From an uncultured Olleya sp. (GTDB lineage: Bacteria; Bacteroidota; Bacteroidia; Flavobacteriales; Flavobacteriaceae): a DNA stretch of 64,000 nucleotides. Positions 15,038-24,138 of this stretch are shown piece by piece. Location: NCBI GenBank assembly GCA_947503885.1, contig CANNFD010000008.1, positions 1 to 64,000 of the forward strand, in the 5' to 3' direction. Below the pieces are notes generated by a model that saw only the letters and a list, made by a program, of their open reading frames with translations, had not been told where the DNA came from and ran no database searches. Both the position numbers and the translations under genes were made by a program. Position 1 is the first letter of the stretch. The number at the start of each line of letters is the position of its first letter.

Positions 15038-16387
15038 ATGTTGAATTTTTTAAAAGAATTAGCCAAAGCATTTGTAGTCGGTATATTGGTGTTTTTAGTT
15101 AGGTTATTAATCATGTATATATATGATTACCAAATTAAAACTAGTCAAGACTTACTATTAGATTTTGTTTATAATCAAATGTACGCTGTCGTACTATACT
15201 TATCTAACGCTTATTTTCTGTCTTACTTAATGGACAGGTTTAAGGACAACCTATTTAAGATTAAAAACCTGTTGATAGCTGCTGCATTATCCATTGCAAT
15301 TTCAATGATTGCTATTTTCTTTTTAAGGTTTAGTATTAAAGTATTGATATATAATACGCCTTATTCTGAGTTTTTAGTGTCAGAACGTTTAGCTTATTAT
15401 TGGTTTTCGTTAACCATTGCTATAACAGTAACAACAGGCTATTATATTTATTATTATCAAAAATATAAGCAAGACCGTAAAGTAAAAGAACAAAAAGTTA
15501 TTGCCGGTACAGCAAGTGCTAAGTTTGATGCTTTAAAAAACCAGTTAGACCCTCATTTTTTATTTAATAGCTTAAATGTGTTAACTAGTTTAATTGAAGA
15601 AAATCCAGATAACGCACAAAAGTTTACCACTAGCTTGTCAAAAGTTTACCGTTACGTTTTAGAACAAAAAAATAAAGAATTAGTAACAGTTGACGAAGAG
15701 TTAAAGTTTGCTAAAACCTATATGTCGTTATTAAAAACGCGATTTGAAGACAGTATTATTTTTGATATACCAGAGCAAGCTAAAAACCCAGACAGCAAAG
15801 TTATACCCTTAGCCTTACAGTTGTTGTTAGAAAATGCAGTAAAGCATAACATTGTAACTAGTAATAAACCGTTACACATTAAAATTTACGAATTAGACGG
15901 TAACCTAGTGGTTCAAAACAATTTACAAACTAAAGAAATAGTCAAAAAAAGTAGTGGTGTTGGGTTAGAAAACATCAAGCAACGCTACCAATTATTAACA
16001 AATAGACGCGTAAGTATTAACCAAAACAGCACACATTTTTTAGTGTCAATACCTATGCTAACCAAAGAAATAAAAATCATGAAACAATTACCACAAAAAC
16101 AGTTTGACGACACTTATGTAAGAGCACGCAAACACGTTGAAGAATTAAAAGAATTTTATTATAACCTAATATCATATTGTATTGTAATCCCATTTTTAAT
16201 ATTTATCAATTATTACACCTTTTGGGGGTATAAATGGTTTGTATGGCCATTATTAGGTTGGGGGATAGGACTTGCTTTCCATGCCTATAAAGTTTTTGTA
16301 AACGATGGCGTGCTAGGACGTGATTGGGAAGATAAAAAAATCCAACAGTTTATGAAGGAGGAAGAAGAAAAACAAAATTGGAATTAA
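15038..16387 (+). CDS. LytS-type sensor histidine kinase with C-terminal 2TM domain
   Basis: A 449-residue sensor kinase. Four N-terminal membrane helices (about 8-145) are followed by a His_kinase domain of the LytS/YehU type with the phosphorylated histidine in LDPHFLFNSLNVL (near residue 173), and an ATPase part (LLLENAVKHNI, SGVGLENIKQRY). Unusually, a 2TM domain is fused at the end (about 355-449, FWGYKWFVWPLLGWGIGLAFHA), like the whole of the next gene. It is followed by a 2TM protein (10 bp) and a LytTR regulator, forming a two-component operon. Confidence 0.9.
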   Translation: MLNFLKELAKAFVVGILVFLVRLLIMYIYDYQIKTSQDLLLDFVYNQMYAVVLYLSNAYFLSYLMDRFKDNLFKIKNLLIAAALSIAISMIAIFFLRFSIKVLIYNTPYSEFLVSERLAYYWFSLTIAITVTTGYYIYYYQKYKQDRKVKEQKVIAGTASAKFDALKNQLDPHFLFNSLNVLTSLIEENPDNAQKFTTSLSKVYRYVLEQKNKELVTVDEELKFAKTYMSLLKTRFEDSIIFDIPEQAKNPDSKVIPLALQLLLENAVKHNIVTSNKPLHIKIYELDGNLVVQNNLQTKEIVKKSSGVGLENIKQRYQLLTNRRVSINQNSTHFLVSIPMLTKEIKIMKQLPQKQFDDTYVRARKHVEELKEFYYNLISYCIVIPFLIFINYYTFWGYKWFVWPLLGWGIGLAFHAYKVFVNDGVLGRDWEDKKIQQFMKEEEEKQNWN

Positions 16388-16397
16388 CCCAGAAACT

Positions 16398-16760
16398 ATG
16401 AGAAATAATAGAGATAATAAAGAATTATTTAATGTGTCTGAAACAGAACTACAATCTAGGTTTGAAAAAGAAGAAGCCTATATTAGAGCACAGAAAAAGG
16501 TGAAAAAAATTAAAGGTTTTTATATACATCTACTAATTTATATACTTGTAAATATATTTTTAATTAGCACAATTAAGTCTAGAACAGATCTGCTATTTTG
16601 GAGTTTTGGAACTTTTTCTACAGCTATTTTTTGGGGTATTGGAATAGCTTTTCATTTTATGGGCACTTTTGGGGTTGATAAAATATTTGGTCATAACTGG
16701 GAACAACGTCAAATTGAAAAGTATATGGAAGACGATAAAAACAGAAAACGTTGGGAATAA
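16398..16760 (+). CDS. 2TM domain protein
   Basis: A 120-residue protein made of one 2TM domain: a charged helical lead (EEAYIRAQKKVKKIKGFY), two membrane helices (about 45-62 and 73-95), the GIGIAFHF motif and a NWEQRQIEKYM tail. It is homologous to the C-terminal domain of the kinase just upstream and lies between kinase and regulator. Likely an accessory to signalling; the exact role is unknown. Confidence 0.85.
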   Translation: MRNNRDNKELFNVSETELQSRFEKEEAYIRAQKKVKKIKGFYIHLLIYILVNIFLISTIKSRTDLLFWSFGTFSTAIFWGIGIAFHFMGTFGVDKIFGHNWEQRQIEKYMEDDKNRKRWE

Positions 16761-16815
16761 CAATTAGAAGTATAAAGTGAAAAATAAAAGGATACCAACT
16801 AAATTAAGCCCACCA

Positions 16816-17571
16816 ATGAAAGTACTAATTATAGAAGACGAAAAACCATCTGCAAGACGCTTAAAACGTATGTTGGAAGCAATTGGTGTCACTGCACAAA
16901 CAATGTTACATTCCGTTGAAGAATCTATAGATTGGTTTAATAATAACCAACATCCAGATTTAATCTTTTTAGATATTCAGCTTAGTGATGGATTGTCTTT
17001 TGAAATCTTTGAACAAGTAGAAGTTAAATCGGCAATTATCTTTACTACTGCTTATGACGAATATGCGCTGCAAGCCTTTAAATTAAACAGTATTGATTAT
17101 TTATTAAAACCTATTGATGATCAAGATTTAGAAACTGCTGTTACAAAATATAAGGCAAGGCTTCCGCAAAAAACAAACATAGCATTAGATTTTGACGATA
17201 TTAAAAAACTATTAGTTAACCCGATTGATAGGGTTTATAAAAAACGCTTTTCTGTTAAAGTAGGACAACATATAAAATTAGTAAATATTGATGATGTCGA
17301 GTGTTTTTATAGCGAAAATAAAGGCACGTATCTATATACTACAGAAGGCAGAAACTACTTAATAGATACTAGTCTAGAAGCTTTAGAAATCGAACTAGAA
17401 CCTGAAACCTTTTTTAGGATTAACAGAAAGTTTTTTATCAATATAAATGCCATTAAAGACATTATAAGTTATACTAACTCGCGATTACAAATAAAGTTAA
17501 ACCACTATAAAGAGGCTGAGGTTATTGTTGCGCGCGAAAGGGTAAGAGATTTTAAAGATTGGTTAGAGTAG
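16816..17571 (+). CDS. LytTR-family response regulator
   Basis: A 251-residue response regulator. Receiver domain at about residues 1-118 with phosphoryl aspartate at about 53 (LIFLDIQLSD), switch threonine in IIFTTAYDEYA and lysine in YLLKPI. The LytTR DNA-binding domain follows at about 150-250 (FSVKVGQHIKLVNIDDVE...FFRINRKFFININAI). I chose ATG at 16816 because MKVLIIEDE begins the receiver domain; a GTG 13 codons upstream is also open. It is the partner of the LytS kinase upstream. Confidence 0.9.
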   Translation: MKVLIIEDEKPSARRLKRMLEAIGVTAQTMLHSVEESIDWFNNNQHPDLIFLDIQLSDGLSFEIFEQVEVKSAIIFTTAYDEYALQAFKLNSIDYLLKPIDDQDLETAVTKYKARLPQKTNIALDFDDIKKLLVNPIDRVYKKRFSVKVGQHIKLVNIDDVECFYSENKGTYLYTTEGRNYLIDTSLEALEIELEPETFFRINRKFFININAIKDIISYTNSRLQIKLNHYKEAEVIVARERVRDFKDWLE

Positions 17572-17574
17572 GTG

Positions 17575-18756
17575 TTACTCTTCTTCGTCCTCAATCCTGT
17601 TATCATCAAAAGCGCTTGGTAATAATTTAGGTATAAATTTTACTACCAAAGGTAATAACAACGCACCACCTGGTAATAAAAAGATAGCCAAACTTGGTAC
17701 CGATTTAAAGATGTCTAATAACTGATCTTGAACTTTTTTTTGTTCGTCTTTACTTAAATCTCTAACCGTAGATTTTGATAATAAAATAAGCAACTCTTTA
17801 CTTTCTAGTAACTCTTTAGTAAGACGTTTACTGTTTCGTTTTATTAATTTTAAAACCATATTACTGGAATTATCATAAAACGTTTTTACAATGTTTTTAG
17901 AGCCTAATAAAGGGACTTTGTCTCTGTAAGTTTCATAAAAAATAGCAATGGTATTAGAAGCTTCATCAGTTTGATGCTGTGTTAAATTAAGTTTTTGGCC
18001 TAAGGTATTTAAAAACACTTCTTCAATAGTATCTATTTTTGCATCAGTCCAAGTCGCCATAGCTGCCAAGTCTAAACAATAACGTGCAAATAAATTACTA
18101 TCTACGCTATTAATAGCTTCGTCATACAACAATACAGTATCACGCTGGTAACGTAAAGATTGTTCAAAAAGATTAATTAGGCTTTTGTCGTATTCGGACT
18201 TTTCTTTTTTACTATTTAATGTATTTAAAACAATACTTTCTATAATAGCTTCGTGCTTATTAATATCATCTTCACAAACCTTCCCAGTTTTTAAAAAATC
18301 TTTAAATGCAATTACATCTACAAATAATAAGGCATTGGTAATAAAGTAGTTAAAGCTTTTGTCTATAAGGTTGTCGTCTATTTGTATGCGTTTAGTAATA
18401 ATACGTTCTACTTGGTCTTTTACGTTTTTAGAGCCTATTAAAGCCTGTAAAAAGGATGTTTTTTCCTTATTTACAGAATTGTAAAAATTAGCAACCGCTG
18501 TGTAAAAATCGTCTTCTGTATTATGGTTGTTGTAAGCAATAAGTAAGGCTATGACTAAATTTATTTTACAAATTTCGTCAGATTCTAAATCTTCATCCTT
18601 AATCCAATCATTTACAACAGTTACATTACTACCATATATAAAACCACAATCCCTAAAGTTGTTGTAATATACTTCTAAGTCCTTGTCTTTAAAGAGTTCT
18701 GTAGGTTTTAACTCTTTAATTAATTTTTTAATCCAGCCTGAAGCAGATGGGTTCAT
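17575..18756 (-). CDS. LETM1-like protein
   Basis: A 393-residue protein. The first ~330 residues are helical and charged. The C-terminal part resembles a LETM1 segment: LLDIFKSVPSLAIFLLPGGALLLPLVVKFIPKLLPSAF, with proline-flanked hydrophobic helices, then an acidic tail. Related Bacteroidota proteins are annotated 'LETM1-related biofilm-associated'. Mitochondrial LETM1 works in cation exchange, but one helix here does not prove transport. It converges with the response regulator with a 3-bp gap. Confidence 0.75.
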   Translation of the reverse strand: MNPSASGWIKKLIKELKPTELFKDKDLEVYYNNFRDCGFIYGSNVTVVNDWIKDEDLESDEICKINLVIALLIAYNNHNTEDDFYTAVANFYNSVNKEKTSFLQALIGSKNVKDQVERIITKRIQIDDNLIDKSFNYFITNALLFVDVIAFKDFLKTGKVCEDDINKHEAIIESIVLNTLNSKKEKSEYDKSLINLFEQSLRYQRDTVLLYDEAINSVDSNLFARYCLDLAAMATWTDAKIDTIEEVFLNTLGQKLNLTQHQTDEASNTIAIFYETYRDKVPLLGSKNIVKTFYDNSSNMVLKLIKRNSKRLTKELLESKELLILLSKSTVRDLSKDEQKKVQDQLLDIFKSVPSLAIFLLPGGALLLPLVVKFIPKLLPSAFDDNRIEDEEE

Positions 18757-18909
18757 TTATTCAATTTAATTAGGTGATAAAGATACTTCAATAAAATTAT
18801 TATTTGAATTTTTTTAAAAATAACCAAACTTTTATAAAACCGCTATTTTAATTGTTGCGTAAGTGTATTGAGAACCAAAAATATTAATTAACAAAAAATC
18901 TCAAACATT

Positions 18910-19557
18910 ATGAAAAATTTCAAATTTATTTTAGGAGTAGGCGTATTTGCAGCAGCAAGTTTCTTCTTCTTATCAGCGGATCACATTGATGCTCCAGCTG
19001 TACAAGGTGGTACAAGTGATATCACAGATTTTTATGCTTTTCAAGGACAAGACACAGACAACTTAGTATTTGTTGCCAATGTGCAAGGACTTTTAAGTCC
19101 TGGTGCTACAGGTAGTGCTAGTTTTGACGAGAATGTTATGATCGAGTTTAACATTGACAACACAGGAGACAATGTAGAAGACTTAGTTATTCAAGCCTTA
19201 CCTAGAGATGGTAAAATGTACTTTTTTGGACCAGTTGCTCCAGGAACTACCGGTTTAAGTAGTACTGTAATTGGATCAGGACCACAAACAGTGGTAGATA
19301 TTACAACTTATGGATCTGCACCAATGGTACAAACAACTGCAGGTATTTCTGCTTTTGCAGGACCAAGAGACGATCCATTTTTCTTTGACTTTAATCAGTA
19401 TTCTGCAATTATAGGTGGTACTGCTTCAGGATTTAATAATCCAGGAACAGACACATTTGCAGGAACTAATGTAATGTCAATTGTTGTTGAGGTACCAAAA
19501 TCTATGATTGGTGGAACAGGGACAATCAATACTTGGGTAGAATCTAAGTCTAAATAA
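18910..19557 (+). CDS. DUF4331 protein, N-terminal half
   Basis: A 215-residue secreted protein. After a signal-like N-terminus (FILGVGVFAAASFFFLSA) it opens with DHIDAPAVQGGTSDITDFYAF, the characteristic start of DUF4331, whose histidines and aspartates are conserved. It ends after VVEVPKSMIGG without the C-terminal half of the domain, which is found in the next gene, 26 bp downstream. DUF4331 proteins are exported; their role is unknown. It leads an operon with a TPR lipoprotein and a TonB receptor. Confidence 0.85.
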   Translation: MKNFKFILGVGVFAAASFFFLSADHIDAPAVQGGTSDITDFYAFQGQDTDNLVFVANVQGLLSPGATGSASFDENVMIEFNIDNTGDNVEDLVIQALPRDGKMYFFGPVAPGTTGLSSTVIGSGPQTVVDITTYGSAPMVQTTAGISAFAGPRDDPFFFDFNQYSAIIGGTASGFNNPGTDTFAGTNVMSIVVEVPKSMIGGTGTINTWVESKSK

Positions 19558-19583
19558 TAACAAACTTTAAAAACTTACATATT

Positions 19584-20144
19584 ATGAAAAATTTAAAAAA
19601 TATATTTACCGTTCTACTAGTAACTTTAGTAGCATTTAATTGCTCTAATGACGATGACGCTGCAGGACCAACAGGACCAACAGGTCCAGATTTTACTGGG
19701 ACTTACACACAACAAGATCAAATGGGGAGACCTGCTGTAAATACAGTATTTGTGTCTTCTGGATCTAAGGATATGTTTAATACAACTGCACCAAGTAATC
19801 AAAATGCAGCGTTTCAAAGCATGTTTGAAACTAATTTAACGGGATTAAGCCCTGCTTTTGCTAACCCTGGAGATACTAATGCTTTAGGTCAAGATGCTGC
19901 AGCTTTTACAGGATTGTTAGCAACAGATGTGCTTAATGTGTCTTTAGACGGTACAACAACTTTTTACGATGGTACAAATGTTTTAACAGGACGTACTTTA
20001 GCAGACGATGTTATAACAGTAGAATTATTATTAATATTTGGTGGTGAGGACTTTAGCGAAAACCCAACACTATCTAATGATAATGTTGATGCAAATGATA
20101 AATCATTTTTAGCTTCATTCCCTTATTTAGCTTCTCCTTGGTAG
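19584..20144 (+). CDS. DUF4331 protein, C-terminal half, lipoprotein
   Basis: A 186-residue lipoprotein (lipobox FNC at about residue 20) with a short collagen-like GPTGPTGP linker. It then carries the second half of DUF4331: QMGRPAVNTVFV, TLADDVITVELLLIFGG and NDNVDANDKSFLASFPYLA. Together with the previous gene it appears to supply a whole DUF4331 unit as two chains. A hairpin with T-rich tail follows. Confidence 0.8.
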   Translation: MKNLKNIFTVLLVTLVAFNCSNDDDAAGPTGPTGPDFTGTYTQQDQMGRPAVNTVFVSSGSKDMFNTTAPSNQNAAFQSMFETNLTGLSPAFANPGDTNALGQDAAAFTGLLATDVLNVSLDGTTTFYDGTNVLTGRTLADDVITVELLLIFGGEDFSENPTLSNDNVDANDKSFLASFPYLASPW

Positions 20145-20159
20145 ACTAAAATTTAACTT

Positions 20160-20198
20160 AGAGTAGTGTCAAAACTACTCTAGGTTTTATATTTTTAC
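20160..20198 (+). terminator. Terminator or attenuator after the DUF4331 pair
   Basis: AGAGTAGT (20161-20168) pairs with ACTACTCT (20175-20182), followed by a T-rich stretch. It lies between the DUF4331 pair and the TPR gene; partial read-through would give lower expression of the downstream genes. Confidence 0.65.
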
Positions 20199-20240
20199 CA
20201 CTTGCTTTTTTTTAAACAAACTACAAAAAAACAAACAATC

Positions 20241-21524
20241 ATGAACACTAAACTATCCATGCTACTACTTGTTATAATTATGGCAACTAGTTGTTCAGAA
20301 AAAACAAAAACAATTACTAATCCTGAGGATTATAATCAATATTTAACATTAAAAACAAATACAGAAACCTTAAGCGCTACTACAGAGTTTGATTTCTGGA
20401 ATAATAAATTAGAAGAAACCCCTAATCAAGTTTCTTATTTATCTAAAATTGCTAGTGCAGAGTCAAGATTATTTAAATCCACTGGACAAATAAAGCACCT
20501 TAAAAATGCTGAAAACGCTTTAACAACTTTAAATGCAGAAACACAATATAATTCGGCAGGACACCTAAGGGCTTTAGCTCGTAATTATATTTCGCAACAT
20601 AGATTTAAAGACGCTTTATTAATGCTTGAAAAGGCAGAGGTAAACGGACAAAACCTAGACGGTACACAAAAAATGATGTTTGATGTGCATATGGAATTAG
20701 GAAACTTTAAACTTGCAAAAAGTTATCTAGAAAAGGTTAAAGATTTAAACGATTTTGGATATTTGATTAGAGTTTCAAAATGGAGCGATTATAAAGGGGA
20801 TTTAGCCTCAGCAATTAAATACCTAGAAAAAGCAACTTTAAAAGCCGAGTCTTCAAAATTAGAAGACTTAATGGAGTGGTCGTATACTAATCTTGCAGAT
20901 TTTTATGGTCATGATGGACAGATTCAAAAATCTTATAATTACTATTTAAAGTCTTTAGCTTTAAACCCAAATGATGATTATGCTAAAAAAGGTATCGCTT
21001 GGATTGTGTACTCTTTTGAGAAAAATCCAACCGAAGCTAACCGTATTTTAGAAGCCATTACACAATTACATAAAGCACCAGATTATTTATTATTTAAAGC
21101 TGAAATTGCTGAATTTGAAAATAATCAGGAAGCAAAAAACAACTATTTGAAGTCATACTTTGAAGCAGTAAAAGATGAAAATTATGGAGATATGTATAAT
21201 GTGTATTCTTCAAAAATATTAGCAGATATTAATAGTGAAAAAGCGATAACATTAGCAAAAACAGAAGTAGAAAATAGACCAACACCTTTGTCTTACGACT
21301 TATTAGCATGGAGCTATTTTAATAATGGAAACACAACTGAAGCTTTAAAAATAATAGAACAACACGTCGTTGGAAAAACGTTTGAACCAGAAGCACAATA
21401 CCATATAGCAGCAATCTATAAAGCAAATGGTAAGTTAAAAGAAGTTGCAGCGCTTAAAAAACAACTACAGGAAAGTAGTTATGAGTTAGGACCTATTACA
21501 GCAAGAATCGTTAACCAATTATAA
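20241..21524 (+). CDS. TPR-repeat lipoprotein
   Basis: A 427-residue lipoprotein; signal MNTKLSMLLLVIIMATSC with the lipid cysteine at residue 18. The mature part is a series of tetratricopeptide-like helical pairs (for example AGHLRALARNYISQHRFKDALLMLEKAE and YNYYLKSLALNPNDDYAKKGIAW), a protein-binding scaffold. The ATG at 20241 is chosen because it gives the lipoprotein signal; an earlier frame start adds 13 non-signal residues. It precedes the TonB receptor by 11 bp and likely works with it at the outer membrane. Confidence 0.85.
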   Translation: MNTKLSMLLLVIIMATSCSEKTKTITNPEDYNQYLTLKTNTETLSATTEFDFWNNKLEETPNQVSYLSKIASAESRLFKSTGQIKHLKNAENALTTLNAETQYNSAGHLRALARNYISQHRFKDALLMLEKAEVNGQNLDGTQKMMFDVHMELGNFKLAKSYLEKVKDLNDFGYLIRVSKWSDYKGDLASAIKYLEKATLKAESSKLEDLMEWSYTNLADFYGHDGQIQKSYNYYLKSLALNPNDDYAKKGIAWIVYSFEKNPTEANRILEAITQLHKAPDYLLFKAEIAEFENNQEAKNNYLKSYFEAVKDENYGDMYNVYSSKILADINSEKAITLAKTEVENRPTPLSYDLLAWSYFNNGNTTEALKIIEQHVVGKTFEPEAQYHIAAIYKANGKLKEVAALKKQLQESSYELGPITARIVNQL

Positions 21525-21535
21525 TTTTAGATTTA

Positions 21536-23764
21536 ATGAAAAGGATAGTATCTTTTATGACATTTTTATGTCTTGTTTTTACAACAAATGCACAAACCGT
21601 AAAAGGGTATGTTATGGATAATAACCAACCCCTAGAAGCCGCTTACGTTTATAATCAAACGTCTAAAGAGCATGCGCACACCAATCAATTAGGACAATTT
21701 ATTATTAATAATACTAAGGCAGGTGACAGCTTAGTAATTGGTTTGTTAGGTTATAAAAAAAGCGAATTACTTTTAACTGAAACGCTTTTAAAAAATCAAC
21801 TTATTATTAGCCTAGAAGCTAAAGCTTTTGTCTTAGACGAACTTGTATTGTCAGAACCATTAGATGTTTTAAATAGTATTGTAAAGATAGATGTGGCGAC
21901 AAACCCTATAAATTCTTCACAAGAAATTTTAAGAAAAGTACCGGGGTTAATTATTGGACAACACGCAGGAGGTGGTAAAGCAGAGCAAATATTTTTAAGA
22001 GGTTTTGATGTCGACCATGGTACGGATGTAAGCCTGTCTGTAGACGGTATGCCTGTAAACATGGTGTCTCATGCACATGGACAAGGGTATAGTGATTTAC
22101 ACTTTTTAATCCCGGAAACCATAAATACTATAAATTTTGGTAAAGGACCTTATTTTGCAGATCATGGTGATTTTAATACCGCTGGATTTGTTGACTTTAA
22201 GACTAAAGATAGATTAGAAGAAAACTTGATAAGTTTTTCGGCAGGACAATTTAACTCACTTAGGACCTTAGGGATGTTTAATTTATTAGATACTAAAAAT
22301 TCGCAAAATGCGTATGTTGCGGTTGAGTATATTGAAACTGATGGACCGTTTGAGTCGCCACAAAATTTTGATAGATTAAATATAATAGGAAAATATAATG
22401 CGTTTTTAAGTAACGATTCTAAAATAGGATTAACCTTAAGTCATTTTACAAGTCAATGGGACGCCTCAGGACAAATTCCGCAACGTTTAGTAGATAACGG
22501 GACGCTTACTAATTTTGGGGCAGTAGACGATACAGAAGGTGGCAACACCAGTCGTACCAATTTTAACGTACAATACAGTACAATTTTGGATAACGACGTG
22601 GCAATGCAATCCAATATGTTTTATTCGAATTATAATTTTGAATTATACTCAAACTTTACCTTCTTTTTGGAAGACCCAATAAATGGCGATCAAATAAAAC
22701 AAAAGGAAGAAAGAAATGTATTTGGTTTTAATACACAATTCAAAAAAAATATAGACTACACAGGTTTTGATGTAACCTACACTTCTGGTTTAGGTTTACG
22801 TTATGATGATGTAAATGATATTGAGTTATCACACACTTTAAACCGAAAAGAAACTCTTGAAAACATCCAATTAGGAGATGTAAACCAAAGAAATTTATAT
22901 GGTTTTTTTAATGCAGAAATTGATTTAGGTAAAGTGTCTATACTTCCTGCATTACGTTTGGAGTATATCAAGTTTCAGTACCAAAACCAATTAAGCCCTA
23001 CTTACAGCAATTTAACGCAAAGTGAAGTGGCTTTACTACCTAAATTAAGCATTCAATACAATCAGAATAATAATTTACAATGGTTTATTAAATCAGGAAT
23101 TGGATTTCATTCAAACGATTCTAGGGTAGTTTTAAATCAAGAGATTGACAATGCATTACCAAAAGCTTATGGTGTAGATTTAGGAAACATATGGAAACCA
23201 ACTAATAAGTTGGTCTTAAATACTGCATTATGGTATTTGTTATCTGAAGAAGAATTTGTTTATGTCGGTGACGCAGGAATTATTGAACCTAGCGGAAAAT
23301 CGGAACGTTACGGTATTGACTTAGGGGTTAGATATCAACTTACAGATAATATTTATTTTAATACTGATGCTACAATAACTAGAGCAAGAAGTTTAGAGGA
23401 AGCAGACGGTAATGATTATATCCCATTAGCACCAGATTTTACATTAGTGGGAGGATTGTCGTTTAAAGATATTAATAATTTTTCAGGAGGAATACATTAC
23501 AGATATGTTGATGATAGACCAGCAAATGAAGATAATAGTATAGAAGCAGAAGGGTATTTTATAACAGATCTTAATATTAATTATGCGTTTAACAACAATT
23601 GGAAACTTGGTGTTAGCATAGAAAATGTTTTAGATACAGATTGGAAAGAAACTCAGTTTTTAACCGAGTCAAGATTACAAAACGAGGCACAACCAGTAGA
23701 AGAAATTCATTTTACTCCAGGTACGCCATTTAGCTTTAAAACAACATTAAGTTATACGTTTTAA
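21536..23764 (+). CDS. TonB-dependent outer-membrane receptor
   Basis: A 742-residue outer-membrane receptor. Signal peptide (to about residue 19, TTNAQ), a carboxypeptidase-like CNA_B domain (about 22-95), a plug domain (EILRKVPGLIIGQHAGGGKAEQIFLRGFDVDHGTDVSLSVDGMPVN) and a beta-barrel ending in LSYTF with the final aromatic residue needed for assembly. It imports an unidentified substrate with energy from TonB. The plug is rich in histidine (VSHAHGQGY, DHG). It is the last gene of the DUF4331 operon. Confidence 0.92.
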   Translation: MKRIVSFMTFLCLVFTTNAQTVKGYVMDNNQPLEAAYVYNQTSKEHAHTNQLGQFIINNTKAGDSLVIGLLGYKKSELLLTETLLKNQLIISLEAKAFVLDELVLSEPLDVLNSIVKIDVATNPINSSQEILRKVPGLIIGQHAGGGKAEQIFLRGFDVDHGTDVSLSVDGMPVNMVSHAHGQGYSDLHFLIPETINTINFGKGPYFADHGDFNTAGFVDFKTKDRLEENLISFSAGQFNSLRTLGMFNLLDTKNSQNAYVAVEYIETDGPFESPQNFDRLNIIGKYNAFLSNDSKIGLTLSHFTSQWDASGQIPQRLVDNGTLTNFGAVDDTEGGNTSRTNFNVQYSTILDNDVAMQSNMFYSNYNFELYSNFTFFLEDPINGDQIKQKEERNVFGFNTQFKKNIDYTGFDVTYTSGLGLRYDDVNDIELSHTLNRKETLENIQLGDVNQRNLYGFFNAEIDLGKVSILPALRLEYIKFQYQNQLSPTYSNLTQSEVALLPKLSIQYNQNNNLQWFIKSGIGFHSNDSRVVLNQEIDNALPKAYGVDLGNIWKPTNKLVLNTALWYLLSEEEFVYVGDAGIIEPSGKSERYGIDLGVRYQLTDNIYFNTDATITRARSLEEADGNDYIPLAPDFTLVGGLSFKDINNFSGGIHYRYVDDRPANEDNSIEAEGYFITDLNINYAFNNNWKLGVSIENVLDTDWKETQFLTESRLQNEAQPVEEIHFTPGTPFSFKTTLSYTF

Positions 23765-23773
23765 AAATAAATA

Positions 23774-23881
23774 AAACCTTACTCATAAAAATTACGTAAG
23801 TATGGTGCAATCAGTTTAAGGGAAACAATTAATTGCACAGCTAACATACTATACGTTAAATGCTATGAAAAGGTAAGGTTT
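23774..23881. ncRNA. Structured 108-nt intergenic element
   Basis: Four nested stems: AAACCTTAC (23774-23782) with GTAAGGTTT (23873-23881); TCATA (23783-23787) with TATGA (23864-23868); TTACGTAAGTATG (23792-23804) with 23845-23859 (two single-base bulges); GTGCAAT (23805-23811) with ATTGCAC (23832-23838). Starts 9 bp after the receptor gene. It may be a small RNA, an mRNA-end structure or a palindromic repeat unit; the pairing is seen, the type is a guess. Confidence 0.5.
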
Positions 23882-23903
23882 GGTTTTTGTTAGTTTGTTT
23901 TTT

Positions 23904-23942
23904 GAAAGTGTTTGATAATTTTATTATCAAACACTTTCTTAT
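23904..23942. terminator. Strong terminator hairpin
   Basis: A 16-bp perfect stem, GAAAGTGTTTGATAAT (23904-23919) and ATTATCAAACACTTTC (23923-23938), with a TTT loop and a T-rich tail. Ends the TonB receptor operon or the structured element. Between here and 24082 I see no gene or site. Confidence 0.85.
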
Positions 23943-24082
23943 TTTATATACTACTTAACCTTTAATAAATAGGCTTGCAGGCTTTTTTTAATGCGTTGTT
24001 GAGGTAGTTTAAAGCCTAAACGATAACCAGCTTACATATTATAACCCGCTAATTAGTTTACATTTAGCCTTTAGTTTAAAAC

Positions 24083-24119
24083 AAAAAAAAGAGCTTCCTT
24101 ATAGTGAAGCTCTTTTTTA
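24083..24119. terminator. Terminator of the anti-sigma gene
   Basis: AAAAAAGAGCTTC (24085-24097) pairs with GAAGCTCTTTTTT (24106-24118); T run on either strand. Serves the minus-strand sigma/anti-sigma operon. Confidence 0.85.
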
Positions 24120-24138
24120 AAGGTTCTATTTTTTTAAG

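Noticed and set aside
16777-16815. GTG-start extension of the LytTR regulator
   Set aside because: The receiver domain begins at MKVLIIEDE; the extension is basic and non-homologous.
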